Notes: generated by a model not told the origin, from the sequence alone. 64,000 nucleotides of DNA from Echinococcus granulosus (GCF_000524195.1 NW_020170533.1:107221-171220), one strand, 5' to 3'; shown: positions 12,301 to 22,417, numbered from the stretch's first letter. Numbers and translations are program-made.

Positions 12301-15300
12301 GCCAAGCCTACTATAATCCTCAAAGGATTCCAATTGGTGCCATCGTTTCAGGCACCCTTGACCATCCACTTAAGACCTCCTCCAATTCACAGATCCTCTG
12401 ATCCGATTTTCCAAATCGAGTTATCTTACCTGAGCCTGGAGTGATTGGGCTAAATCGTGTGTCCCAAACAGATTGCCAGAATTTATAACAACAGAGTAGA
12501 TTTGGAATGTTCCTGATCCGCGAATGATTGAGATTTGTAAGTGGTATTTGAATTGGCCAAGAAGACTAATGATAACTCCTGCTATTATTAGTAGGCCGAT
12601 CTATCTGCCCTGAGATCCTGGCAACGAGCGTGTTACTCTAGGTTCTGAGTAAATACCTTCACCCTCTAGCTCACCCTGTTGGAATAATAAAGTGGAAAGT
12701 GTGTCGTCGAAGTTGGTTTTCATTCAGAACACCGTTTGCCAGACAGTCTAGGGTGTTCACTTTTTCAAATAATATGAACCTCCTGTTACTGTCACCAGCA
12801 CCAATTTCATTGTTGTTTTTCTCCTCGCCACCCCAGGCCAACCGACTGGACCTCTGCTGTTGTGTGGAGATGGTGATGCCAAGTGAAAGTCTCACGGACG
12901 AGGAGGATTCGATGCCGGAGACCGAAAACCTAGGAAAACGGCGCAAAAACAAAAGTGGGTTCGCCTTACTGCATTTAGCGGGGTCCTCTCCTATTGCTAT
13001 GATTGGAACTGGGCAGCACTTGTAGACATCAGAAGTGCTCAGTGTATAACTGTTGGGGTATTCATGAGGGTGGTACTTAGCCCTAGCAGAATGGACTGCA
13101 GGGTTGGATAATGTTTTGCTACCATTCCTGGCTGGCCTTCACGATTACCCTTCTGCGTCGGATTAGATGTGACACTTAGTATTGTTCCAGGCTGGCTGAT
13201 GATATACAGAAGGTGAGCTTTTCGTGTGTCAAGTACTTTTCCTAGAAAACTTATACTGACGACGAAAACCAGTTCAGTTGGCAGAAACATCCACTCACAA
13301 CGGATTCCATCTAAAGCACTCCAATGGTCAGAGCTGTAGCGTTGCACAGAAGTGATAACCATGTGCTGAAACCACACCTTTTAACCCAAAGTCAGTAACT
13401 GATCCATCTACATGGACACGGATTGTGGAATTGGATGAGTGGGAGAAGTGAGGTGTAAACGACATTGGGCCAGTTCACTTTGCACCACTCTCCTCCCCTT
13501 TTCCCTTCTATTCGCCCAACTGTGTGCCACGTTTTGCAATCACCGGACTGATGGAAACAGCCCTGCGCAAAATTGGGATGTATTTCAGTACGGGATGGAA
13601 CGAATCAGAGGTGAAAGAGCATGATTAGGCACACTAAAAGTGGTTCTGTGCACTTTTTTCACTCCCACCAATTGGCGAATCGCAGATTCGCATGGTATTC
13701 CCACTCTCCTGGGATGAAAGTTATTCGAGTTATTACAATGAGGTGTCGTTTCAGTGGAACTCCTCTCGAACTCGCCTTGGTCACAACGTCCTGCTTGTGT
13801 TATGCTCAAACGGCGATTGGCGAAAGGGATGCTTTTGCATTTGTTATTCCATTTGCTGAGAATAATCAGTGGTCACTATGCCATTAGGTTTCATTCTTTC
13901 TGAATCACCATTCTCAAGTCCTCTTCCACTCTCACAAGCACTCACTGCTTATAAGTTGACTGAAATGCGTAACCGCCTCTATCCCCACTCTTCAACTTAT
14001 GGCCATGAATTTGTCTCACTAGAGGATTGAATCTATTTTCCTTTCATGCCCGTATATTATACAAATAAGTAGAATAATCAGCTGCATGCATTCCGCCTTT
14101 ACTGAAATCGAGGCTTGAATCCTCCAGAAGGGAGTTGGTTAGTTGTACAGTAAAACAGCTCCATATGGTTACTGATGGGATCGTTGGTGGTGGCCGACGA
14201 TCCCTCGAACACTTTAGGTGCCCAAGCTCCTGAAATGCCTGGTGTGGCAGCATCCACGTGGTAGTGGTAACGACCAAGTGGTGAGTCTGTTGTGTTTCAC
14301 GTAACTGCCAATTTCCTCTCACCGATGTAGGAAAGAGCGACCGACCCTGGCTGTACCGCTTCGTGGCACACGTGCTGGCGCCTTTCATCCTCTCCAAGTG
14401 GGTGCGGGCCCTCCTCTTCATCCTCTTCCTGGGTTGGATATGCTTCTGCATTGCCATAATCCCTGGTGGTATTCACATCGGGCTGGACCAGAAGCTGTCC
14501 ATGTCGTTGGACTCCTACGTGCTGGAGTACTTTGAAGCCACATCCGGCCTGCTGGCGGTGGGACCGCCAGTTTACTTTGTCGTCACTGAGGGCCACAGCT
14601 TCGATTCGGTCCATGGACAGAACCAGATCTGCTCGCGACCCGGTTGTGATGAGGATTCACTTGTGAATACACTGAAACAGAGCATTGCCAGCAAGGAGTG
14701 AGTGAAAGAAAGTTGTGAATTCTTCAGTGCATTGTTTGAAAGTTGAAACTCCATTGATGATGCAATAAGCGCTCACTGAGTAGCCTTTTTACTGAAATGT
14801 CGCTCAACTCATATCAAAATTTATCCCTACGAGGCATAGCCATTTTTGCCCTGACAACACGAACAAAACTGGGTGTTCTGTGTGGGAATGACTAAAAGTT
14901 GTCGAGTTCTATTACTTTACTTTAGCGATTGCTAGGGGAACCATGCCTTTGTCCCTTAGTTGAATTAGGCGATGCAATTGAAGAGCAAGATAGCCAAAGG
15001 GATCTTTAGATGCCCTTCCGATGTACCTAGGATGTGTGAGACTGGATTTACTTAGGATCTCCCTGACTGAAAGTAAGATACACTGCAGGGTAAGTGGCTA
15101 TACACTAACGCTTTGGCTGCCATAAGCTCTCGTAGGTGACTAAAATCTTCGCAGTCCAAATTATCATTGTTCGAATAGGACACGTGTGTCAGTACTGTCG
15201 TCCTCTTTAAACTAGGAGTATTTCGCTTACTTTGCATTGTTTTAATTTCAACCAAACACTTTACTGCAAAGGATTTGTTGCAGCTAGTTATCAAAAAAAC

Positions 15301-18300
15301 TGACAGAGAAGAGATGTATATTTGACCTCGGGTGATAAAACCGGAGCGTCACATATGTGTGACGCCAGGTGTGTCCTGTTTACAACTTGCTACCTGTCCA
15401 CTTACGAGACCAACTCAGTTGGGGCTAGAATGACCCAAGTTTCGGTAAACCACCGAACCGCTGAACTGTCTGTTTTGTTCACCGGCATGATGTTGCTCCA
15501 CCCTGACGGTAAAAATATGCGCACCTTCCGACTGAAATTCGGTTCATTGGATGCAACATGTAAATTCCTTTCGGCGCGAGTACTTTTCGTTGTGTATATT
15601 CAATGTCCTGAAACCTGATCTGGAAGAACAAAAATCCATTTGCTCCACCTCCCAGTCTGTGGCGGTCCGTTGCCCGAATAATTTGTCCAAACAAGAAACG
15701 AAACATTTAAATAATCCTTCTGTTGTCTGAAATTAGGTGTGTCTGTGTACTCGATGGCTGTACTACTGATAAGTCAACTTCCTTGGGACAGTTTATGTGG
15801 TCGACCTTACTTTTCTCTAGCCATCTCCATGTCAGGGTTGCTCGATAAAAGTCGACCAGCGTAGCCCGCTTGTGCTTTTCTTCTAACGCATTGCCTGTTA
15901 TCCTCCCTCTAACCTCACCTACTTCCCCTTGATTGAATGTGCTTCAAATGGGTGTGACATTCGTACTCATGTGAAAAAAAATCAGAGCACCACATTTGTG
16001 TGACGCTGATGGTGAACGTGGCAAGGGGTTGCAGCACTCCAGAGATCTTTAACATGCAGGAACACGAGTTCTCCAAATCCGGTATCTCATCCATCTCGTT
16101 TTTGGATTTATCTTTGTTGGCCTAGATACTGCATCTCAAATCCCTTGATGTCCTGGGTGGATGACTACAGGATGTGGAGCACGCACCTTTCCTGCTGCGG
16201 AGTCCACAAAACCGAAGGTGGCCTGACCTTCTGTGACTCGGCTCGTGAGCAGAACTGCGATTACTGTCCTACCATCAATGGTGCCCTCTCTGGAAAACCC
16301 TTCAATCAACTTCTGCCCAACTTCCTTGCTCGTGTGCCCAGCATCAATTGCCCTTATGGGTGAGTAGACAAATACGGTCTGAAAATGACCAAAACACATG
16401 GAAAAGTAGAAACACGTAGAATTTCCCCATTTGGATTGGTGGAATAGAGTTGGCGTTTGATTGGCTGGTTGGTCGCCTGAATTTGATTGGTCATCACGTG
16501 TTAATTGAGTGGAATTGATTGTTTGAAACGAGGTAACTGGCCGAGTGGCTGTTAGGGCGCTTTTTTAAATCAACTAGTTCCGTGCTACAGTCATCAGGCT
16601 CGAAGTGTAATGCTTTAAAAGTAGCGTTCAGTCCGTGGGTTATGTGTAGAAGTGGAGATAATTAGGGAAACAATGAGACGAGACTGTCGTGAGAGTAGAA
16701 GTTTCGGTGGTTGAACTTGGCCTTGAGATGGAAAAAGGGGGTCTAATCGTCTGTCTGAGTTTTCTTATCAGGAATTAACAATAGCACCAGAATTTGACGT
16801 GGATTAAGCCTTCCCTTCAAATTGGTGAAGACGAGGAAGCTTCACAGGTGAATGGGTAGAGAGACGCATGCACTGATGCATGAATTTAGAAAGGTTGGTT
16901 GAATCGACTCGTGGCCGATAATGAATGGATGGACCGTGGGGTAGAGGGATAGATCTGAGGCAAATGGATGGGTATATGGTTGAACGAAGCAAAAAGGAAT
17001 GAGTTAGTCTATTTAAGATGGGTGTACGGATGCATGTGAAGAGTGGATGGATGAATTAATTGGCAGGGAGGTGGGTTGGTCCAAGATGGATGTGTAAATT
17101 TGGGAGAGAGGGATATGTGGATGGAGATGTGGCTCGCTCATCTGAATTAGCATGCACTTTCTCGTCTTCCAACAGTGGCAAAGCGCAGCATGGTTCTGCA
17201 GTGGTTCTCGCTGCATCCCATCCTCACTCCAATTTCACCGCCACTTCCACGCAGCAGTTACGTGTGCTAACCTCCCATTTCGCCGCCCATCACAGCATTC
17301 TGCGCACCACAGAAGACTTCATTGAGGCCATCCGAAAGGCCCGTGAAATCTCCGACATCTTTGGACCTCGATGGGCCAATGAGTCGTCGATGGCGATAGA
17401 AACCACACCGATGTTCTCTAAACTCACCTCCAAGCCGCGTGGACCACAGCCCAACTCGGTTTTCCCTTATAGGTAGGGACTTGTGACTCTCCATGTTACG
17501 CTTTGGGAAATGGATTCACGTTGAGATGTTTAATCGTCTTTGCTCTGCGATAGCGTATTCTACGTGTTCTACGAGCAGTATCTGAACATCATCCACGAGA
17601 CCATGGTTCAGATGTCCATGGGTCTGAGTGCAGTCTCCGTGATTACTTGGGTAATGCTGGGTCTTGATTTCATCGCCACGCTGAATGTTGTGGTGGGAGT
17701 GGCGTCCATTGCGCTCTCAGTGACTGCCATGATGGTGCTATGGGACATCTCACTGAATGCCATCTCACTGGTCAATCTTGTGGTGGTAAGTGTGGCAAGC
17801 ACCCAAATCTGGCCCTTGCCTATCCTCCTTCGAGCCTTGAATTAGCACCATAGCACGAATGGTCATAGACTTTACTAGTAGTGGTGCATCCTAGCCTGCA
17901 TCCTAGTCAATCGCCCATCCACAAGCCTTAACGTTGGCGCTGGATACCATGGTGGGCAATGAGACAACACTAACTTTAGTCTTGCCGATGCGAATTTGAC
18001 CAAGTTGAATTGAACAGGGAGGTGAACTACAACGCCACTATTGTGGAGATAGTAACTTTTATCCAAATGAAGGTTGAATGAAGCTTCCTTCCCTCTCCTC
18101 CGCCGGGTGGAGTGAAAATGCCATAAAAAACTGCGGTTGCTTGATTGGTGGGAGTAGGAAAAGTGCACAGAAGCACTTTTGTTGTGCCCAATCGAGTTTT
18201 TGCATCTAGGAGTCGCCCCACCCGGCATTTTTATTTGCCCCGATTTTGCACGCGGTTGTTTTCGTCAGTCCAGAGATGGCGAAACGTGGTGGAGAATTGA

Positions 18301-19502
18301 GCGAATGGAGGGGATGGCGGAGGTGGGTGGTAGGGGGCTGCATCACACGAGATCGTAGCGAGTCAAAGTGAACGTGGAGATGGCACCGCTTGCCTATCTC
18401 ATGATCCCCTTCAACTCACAGCTTGACTTCCCCACTCTCTTAGCCTGTACTGCCATCTTCCCCTTCCTTTTAGTGCATTGGAATCTCAGTGGAATTTTGC
18501 GCGCACATTGTCCGTTCCTTCGCCATCAGCACCAAGGCGACCCGTGTGGAGCGAGCATTGGATGCGCTTTCAGAGATGGGCAGCTCGGTAGGTGTCCTGC
18601 ATTGGCATGTTGCACAATTTGTGAGTGGGACAGGTTTGCTGTTTCCCATGGCTGTATGTCCACCTATCACGAAGTTACTGGCCAGTTCGTGGTGGAGTTT
18701 TTCTTCTTTGAAGCTTCATGGAGTGGAATCATGTTATTCTTGACTTAGGTTAGAGGGTAAGGCCTGACTACACCACTGTTCCGTCTGTGTGCAGGTTCTG
18801 CGAGGCATCACACTGACCAAGTTTGGTGGTATCGTGGTGCTGGGCTTCGCCAAGTCGCGTCTATTTCAAGTCTTCTACTTCCGCATGTACCTGTGCATGG
18901 TCCTCTTCGGTGCTGTAGTTGGCATCATATTCCTACCCGTTCAACTTAGCTACTTCGGTGAGTTGGAAGTGGCAGCCTTTGTCATCAATTTGCCCTTTAA
19001 CACCTCGCTAAATTCCATGTTGTTGAGGCATTTGGATGGCCTCCATCATCTGTGCAGGGACCGGTTTTAAAATGCTACTAGTCTGGCAGTGATGAACTTA
19101 TTACCAACGCGCACAGAGGACAGCAAGACACTGTTGAACAGGAGGTGGCACCTCTGGTACTGTGTGGTGGGTGGGTGGTTGAGGGAGAAAATCGACTGCA
19201 CGAACTTCAAAATTTGTACTACCCAAGTAGCCGACTAAAATGGTGTTTAAAAGCCCCAAGGCTTCATTCCAAATTTGTTTCCAATGCAGTTGCATGTGCA
19301 GCCAGTTATATGAACAGATAAAGAACACTCGTCACATATGGGTGACGGCGCTTGTGGCAGACGTGTTGATGATCCCGTGTGCGTGTTTGTTTCTGTGTTG
19401 TGTGCAGGACCACAGCTGAATCGCGCGATGCTGTACAAGCAAAAGCGACCAGTCGCTGGGAGCATAAGGAAGAGCTCCCACCGAGGTCAATACCACACCT
19501 AG
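150..19502 (+). CDS. NPC1: NPC1 sterol transporter, copy A (exons 9-20; 5' part lies before the window)
   Basis: Same protein as copy B, here from residue 518 to the stop. Exons: 150-322, 2970-3098, 5235-5760, 8921-9048, 12837-12954, 14331-14697, 16126-16359, 17176-17472, 17554-17785, 18474-18587, 18795-18957, 19408-19502. Every exon is open, has GT and AG borders and matching phases, so nothing marks it as a pseudogene. If the 44.8 kb unit is a true tandem, exons 1-8 lie directly upstream of base 1. Bases 1-149 are the 3' end of intron 8. The predicted tail, [12 protein letters not shown]..., aligns with human PSVNKAKS but lacks the human C-terminal LLNF lysosome signal. Confidence 0.95.
1505..1770 (+). 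repeat. TG microsatellites and GTGA/GTGG repeat (NPC1 intron 9)
   Basis: Two (TG)n tracts (1505-1551 and 1735-1769) flank a GTGA/GTGG tract (1639-1675). Lengths are the same in the second copy (46348-46613). Confidence 0.9.
2970..3098 (+). CDS. NPC1: NPC1 exon 10, copy A
   Basis: Residues 576-618. [20 protein letters not shown] matches human [20 protein letters not shown]. The hydrophobic run after it is the first helix of the sterol-sensing domain. Confidence 0.96.
3719..3734 (+). repeat. (CT)8 microsatellite (NPC1 intron 10)
   Basis: Eight CT units, repeated at 48562-48577. Confidence 0.85.
5235..5760 (+). CDS. NPC1: NPC1 exon 11, copy A (sterol-sensing domain core with insertion)
   Basis: Residues 619-794. 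[20 protein letters not shown] differs from human NPC1 at one position, and [15 protein letters not shown] is also near-identical. Between them the loop is 101 residues instead of 25. It has an acidic run (about 684-694), a Gly/Val/Cys segment (718-732) and an arginine run (735-746, partly coded by a CGA repeat). A donor-like AAAG|GTGAGA lies inside it at 5579/5580, but no convincing acceptor follows in frame, so I read it as exon. RNA could still show a shorter form. Confidence 0.93.
8921..9048 (+). CDS. NPC1: NPC1 exon 12, copy A (end of sterol-sensing domain)
   Basis: Residues 794-836. [15 protein letters not shown] corresponds to human MPAVHTFSLFAGLAV, and LTLDARRLE to LGLDIKRQE. The acceptor has a long pyrimidine tract of CCTT repeats. 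Confidence 0.95.
10137..10300 (+). repeat. Degenerate GGATG-type simple repeat with GGGC run (NPC1 intron 12)
   Basis: Irregular TGGATGGA units, with (GGGC)4 at 10160-10174. Repeated at 54980-55143. Long open frames of His, Pro and Ser on the other strand are by-products. Confidence 0.8.
11887..12130 (+). repeat. Degenerate GAATG/GGATG simple repeat (NPC1 intron 12)
   Basis: Irregular four-base-periodic GAATGAATGGATG units, more decayed than the array at 10.1 kb. Repeated at 56730-56973. Confidence 0.75.
12837..12954 (+). CDS. NPC1: NPC1 exon 13, copy A (cytosolic linker)
   Basis: Residues 837-876. [11 protein letters not shown] fits human KNRLDIFCCVR, followed by an acidic then basic linker. 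The donor AAAA|GTGGGT is weaker than the others, but phase 1 fits exon 14. Confidence 0.9.
13623..13735 (+). repeat. Dispersed repeat, plus-oriented copy (NPC1 intron 13)
   Basis: About 85 bases match the reverse complement of 18111-18194 at roughly three bases in four. Shared blocks include CTGTGCACTTTT and ACTCCCACCAAT. Both occur again in the second long repeat. The family is not recognised. Confidence 0.55.
14331..14697 (+). CDS. NPC1: NPC1 exon 14, copy A
   Basis: Residues 876-998. A membrane helix ([17 protein letters not shown]) is followed by [19 protein letters not shown], close to human IGLDQSLSMPDDSYMVDYF, and by [16 protein letters not shown] and GQNQIC. This is the start of the cysteine-rich luminal domain. 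Confidence 0.97.
15347..15364. repeat. 18-base near-palindrome, copy 1 (NPC1 intron 14)
   Basis: CGTCACATATGTGTGACG has 7-base arms around TATG. Related copies lie at 15988-16005 and 19330-19347. This copy recurs at 60190-60207. Confidence 0.6.
15988..16005. repeat. 18-base near-palindrome, variant copy 2 (NPC1 intron 14)
   Basis: CACCACATTTGTGTGACG; the right arm is kept and the left arm has changed. It recurs at 60831-60848. Confidence 0.5.
16126..16359 (+). CDS. NPC1: NPC1 exon 15, copy A (cysteine-rich luminal domain)
   Basis: Residues 998-1076. SWVDDYRMW matches human [28 protein letters not shown] and [14 protein letters not shown] follow the human cysteine spacing. Confidence 0.95.
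16530..16615 (+). repeat. tRNA-Ser/Leu-like element (SINE or tRNA relic), NPC1 intron 15
   Basis: A perfect A box (TGGCCGAGTGG, 16538-16548) is followed 59 bases later by a B-box-like GGCTCGAAGTG (16597-16607). The spacing suits a tRNA with a long variable arm. The arms do not pair well enough for a working tRNA. It is repeated at 61373-61458. Confidence 0.5.
16845..17130 (+). repeat. Degenerate GGATG simple repeat (NPC1 intron 15)
   Basis: Scattered ATGGATGG units up to just before exon 16. Repeated at 61688-61973. Confidence 0.7.
17176..17472 (+). CDS. NPC1: NPC1 exon 16, copy A
   Basis: Residues 1076-1175. [10 protein letters not shown] replaces human [26 protein letters not shown] fits TSADFIDALKKARLIA, and the exon ends in VFPYS as in human. 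The stretch before VFPY is longer than in human. Confidence 0.95.
17554..17785 (+). CDS. NPC1: NPC1 exon 17, copy A
   Basis: Residues 1175-1252. [13 protein letters not shown] is almost human [13 protein letters not shown], and [16 protein letters not shown] fits LWGISLNAVSLVNLVM. It spans several helices. The intron before it is only 81 bases. Confidence 0.97.
18111..18194 (-). repeat. Dispersed repeat, minus-oriented copy (NPC1 intron 17)
   Basis: Inverted partner of 13623-13735. On the minus strand it carries GATTGGGCACAACAAAAGTG and CTGTGCACTTTT. Too short and too diverged to classify. Confidence 0.55.
18474..18587 (+). CDS. NPC1: NPC1 exon 18, copy A
   Basis: Residues 1253-1290. [17 protein letters not shown] matches human GISVEFCSHITRAFTVS, and [15 protein letters not shown] matches RVERAEEALAHMGSS. 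Confidence 0.97.
18795..18957 (+). CDS. NPC1: NPC1 exon 19, copy A
   Basis: Residues 1291-1345. [18 protein letters not shown] and [17 protein letters not shown] are near-identical to human NPC1, ending in [10 protein letters not shown] at the last helix. Confidence 0.98.
19330..19347. repeat. 18-base near-palindrome, copy 3 (NPC1 intron 19)
   Basis: CGTCACATATGGGTGACG, one base different from copy 1. Confidence 0.55.
19408..19502 (+). CDS. NPC1: NPC1 exon 20, copy A (C-terminal tail and stop)
   Basis: Residues 1345-1375 and a TAG stop. The phase-1 junction gives [11 protein letters not shown], fitting human SYIG-PSVNKAK. The tail is short and basic, with no dileucine or YxxPhi sorting motif. 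The copy B counterpart is outside the window. Confidence 0.9.
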
Positions 19503-20637
19503 CCTCCACCACCACTGCTACTGTCGCTGACTCCCTCACCCTATCGACGTCTTCCAAGCCACCGCTTCCATTTCGTGCTCTCGTCGATCTTTCTCCTCCC
19601 TCCTCCACGTCTTATCGATCTCCGCTCTTTTAACACCGCTTTCCTTTATTCCTAATGACATAATGCTGTCAAAATATTCTTCCAACGCTAATGACGATGG
19701 TGATGCTGGTGTTGCTGCTGCTGCTGAGAAAGCGTTAGTTCCCTACTCTGCCTGCTACATGAAACAATAGACGATGATGTTAGGAAACTTATCTCACCAC
19801 TCACTGGCAAGCACGCACACCGCACACACTTACATTACTGACTTGTGTTGACTACTCGTGTGTGAGTGCGTTTGTGCGTGTGTATGGAGGTTGTTGGAAT
19901 TACATGTGAAGCCTAGAAGGACTGGGTCTTTCGTTGTCGCTCCTTCGTGTGGGGTGGAGAGGGGCTGATATCGAAGTGAGTAGTAGTTCGAGGGTGGGTT
20001 TACTCGTAGCAGCACCTTCGATCACGGTACGCCAGTGGTAGTGGTGGCGCCAATTTTGCCAGCATTCCACGATATGGCGGCAGTCACTCGTGTGGACTTT
20101 CAGTCATTGCGCAGTTGCGTGAGAGGCGGCCTCTCTGTGTCAGGGGTGAACGTAGTCGTTAACGAACACCTTCAAGATCGGAAAGCCAGTCAGTCGCTGC
20201 AGGAAGGTTGGGTCGTGATGGAGAATCTTTTGCTGGGATGAGTTCACAGTTGTGCCGTAGTGCCGGTTCTCTCTACCAAAATGTATTCCCTGGGGCCTTC
20301 TATGAAATCTAGAGATTCAGTTTGGCCTGAACGATCGTAGCAGCGTTTCAAGGGTCTAGATGAAACCAGAGCTAAGGGGTAAGTGGACGGGTGGTTGGTG
20401 GTGGGGGTTAAATTATGATCTCCTGAGGTAAAAGCCATGAGATAGGCCTCTTCCGGCATGAAAAAATTACAAGCTCCAAGATTCCCCCAATTGGCGAACT
20501 GAGAAGCGTGCATAAGGAAACAGGGACATACTCGACACACTCAAGACTCCTGCCTGCGTCTGCAGTGAATTTGGGTATCAAGCGGTGTCTTCAAAAAAAA
20601 AGAAGAAAAGGTGAGGACAATTTCAAAGACTCATTCT
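19503..20637. other. Tail-to-tail spacer between NPC1 copy A and the unknown gene
   Basis: Probable NPC1 3'UTR. It holds a short GCT repeat near 19710-19725 and no further coding sequence. Confidence 0.5.
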
Positions 20638-20643
20638 TTTATT
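20638..20643 (-). terminator. Polyadenylation signal of the minus-strand gene
   Basis: AATAAA on the minus strand about 160 bases after the stop codon at 20804, a usual distance for a 3'UTR. Confidence 0.5.
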
Positions 20644-20660
20644 TCGCATCAAGCAATCAA

Positions 20661-20666
20661 AATAAA
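20661..20666 (+). terminator. Possible polyadenylation signal of NPC1 copy A
   Basis: First plain AATAAA I found on the plus strand after the NPC1 stop. It implies a 3'UTR of about 1.2 kb and an overlap with the converging transcript. Confidence 0.35.
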
Positions 20667-20803
20667 CTCAAACATCTTGTCAAAAACAAGAAAATCAATT
20701 TGTACAAAATATTACCACTGAGTCTATTTAGAAAAGAGCCCTCTTTAACCCCTCAAGGTCGTGTTTTGCTACTCCTATCCCTCGTTCAAAGATGTCGCCA
20801 GTG

Positions 20804-22417
20804 TTAGTTGAAAGCTCGAATTCGACGCCGTCTGGGTGTAAGGAAAGCCGAATGCAGTCTTCGCTCCAACTCACTCACGCCTTGGGCTATGATTGGCGCA
20901 CAGGGTTCAAGGTCGTTGTCACCTTCAAAAGAATGTTTGCCTTTGCTAACCCCATCCGCAAGCTCTTGAGGCGGGATCTTTTCCAAGCACTGCCTAGTCC
21001 AATGATCCAATTCCGTCCCTAGAAGCCGTTTCTTTTCATCCCGATGACGAATCCTAGATTTCTGAGCCAACGCATTCTGAGGAGTGGAACTGTTATTTCC
21101 AGCCTCTGCTTTTTCCCGTTTTTTCAGGCACAATTCTCGCCCCCTGTGCGTATTCAAACTTGCCTTCACAGAACTACGCAATTCAAGAGCTTCAACAAAA
21201 ATCAATTGAAGGTGATTTACGCATTCCACAGCTTCCAGAGTTTTAAGCACCACTCGCTCACCCGAAAAACTGGCGAGCCCTTTCACCACAGCCAACAAAT
21301 ATCTTTCCACTGTTAAGCACTTTAACATGAAGTTGGAGGCGGAGAATTTTGGGATACTTTCTATTTGACAAGCCTCATGACACAGTGGTGTGGAAAATCT
21401 CTCCGGCACATGTACTGTTAACCTCTCAACGCCTGGATGAGGTTCCAAAGAGCTCAACCCCTCAATCACTGAAGCCTTACTGGGTCTTAAAGAAGACATC
21501 TCCAGAACGCGTTCGTCCCCTGGGATGCAATCCATCGAAGCACCCAAGCAGACTGGTTGATCCGTTGAACGAGTTGGCGTGATTGGTTCCGCCTCCACAG
21601 TTGCGGTGGTTTCTCCGCTTCTACTCTCCTCACAGTCATCTGTAACTACGTATCTCTCGTCACTCTCCTGAATCAAAAACTGTTCCACGTTGATAAGATG
21701 CTTCTCCGCAAAAGGTACTTCCACCACTTTAACTACTCCAGATCCACCACTCCCGTGACGACCTCCATGGGGAATAGTCAGGTTAACTGTCTGTTGATAA
21801 GACCCACTCTTGCCTTCAGGAAATAGCGTAACATCAACAAATTTCGAGTCCGCACAAGTTTTGCTTGATTCTTCGGACCTATTTATCGACGCACTCACGG
21901 TTAGTCGACAATTGGCTTTCGGTAGATCCACCGCAACGCTTGCATCTTCTTGCACTGCGACCGCCTCCTTCTCAGGATCAGTTAAACCAAGGATTGAAGA
22001 AGTCGGTGTATAAGTCTTATCCCACTCATCAAACTCCTCATATCCATCTGCAAAATCATCAGCGTTGTCAGCGCTTGGATTGGCACTACTGGTTAGGGAA
22101 TTAGTCGCTCTCGTCCACACCCTATCTGTTGGAGATGGGGGTGGGCTTTCAACCAACTCCCCCAAGCCCTTCTTCTCAAATGGGCCAAATTTTTGCCTGT
22201 TCCGGCTAGAATCATCCTTTTTATTCGTCTCCATCGTGGTGCGCTGCTTTTTGAAATGCGGGGATGATATTTTAGACAAGAAGTCCAACTTGGAAAGACG
22301 TCTATGCGAGGCGCCTCGAATTGGGTCGCCATGATTTGCAGGTGATATCAGTGGTTTTGCAAATTGCGTTGTCTTCTCCTTCAGCTGCGTCGAAGAGACA
22401 GATGGTTGTCTGACCAT
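20804..22417 (-). CDS. Unrecognised gene, main exon (537 codons, stop included after)
   Basis: The longest uninterrupted reading frame in the window, with no repeats and a mixed, non-shadow composition. The first codon ATG directly follows a T-rich acceptor. It is therefore either an internal methionine after splicing from 22986 or the start of a trans-spliced mRNA. Confidence 0.75.
   Translation of the reverse strand: MVRQPSVSSTQLKEKTTQFAKPLISPANHGDPIRGASHRRLSKLDFLSKISSPHFKKQRTTMETNKKDDSSRNRQKFGPFEKKGLGELVESPPPSPTDRVWTRATNSLTSSANPSADNADDFADGYEEFDEWDKTYTPTSSILGLTDPEKEAVAVQEDASVAVDLPKANCRLTVSASINRSEESSKTCADSKFVDVTLFPEGKSGSYQQTVNLTIPHGGRHGSGGSGVVKVVEVPFAEKHLINVEQFLIQESDERYVVTDDCEESRSGETTATVEAEPITPTRSTDQPVCLGASMDCIPGDERVLEMSSLRPSKASVIEGLSSLEPHPGVERLTVHVPERFSTPLCHEACQIESIPKFSASNFMLKCLTVERYLLAVVKGLASFSGERVVLKTLEAVECVNHLQLIFVEALELRSSVKASLNTHRGRELCLKKREKAEAGNNSSTPQNALAQKSRIRHRDEKKRLLGTELDHWTRQCLEKIPPQELADGVSKGKHSFEGDNDLEPCAPIIAQGVSELERRLHSAFLTPRRRRIRAFN

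Larger units (their letters stand above)
9049..12836 (+). other. NPC1 intron 12, copy A
   Basis: The longest intron (3.8 kb). It holds the two GGATG arrays, a 7-base-arm hairpin at 9776-9791 and nothing else that I recognise. Confidence 0.6.
1..19157 (+). repeat. Long direct repeat, first copy
   Basis: Same sequence as 44844-64000 at a constant offset of 44,843 bases, including all microsatellites, so there is no net insertion or deletion over 19 kb. I compared the coding exons, the simple repeats and both ends base by base, and saw no substitution. The left edge is the window edge, so the true start is not visible. Confidence 0.97.
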
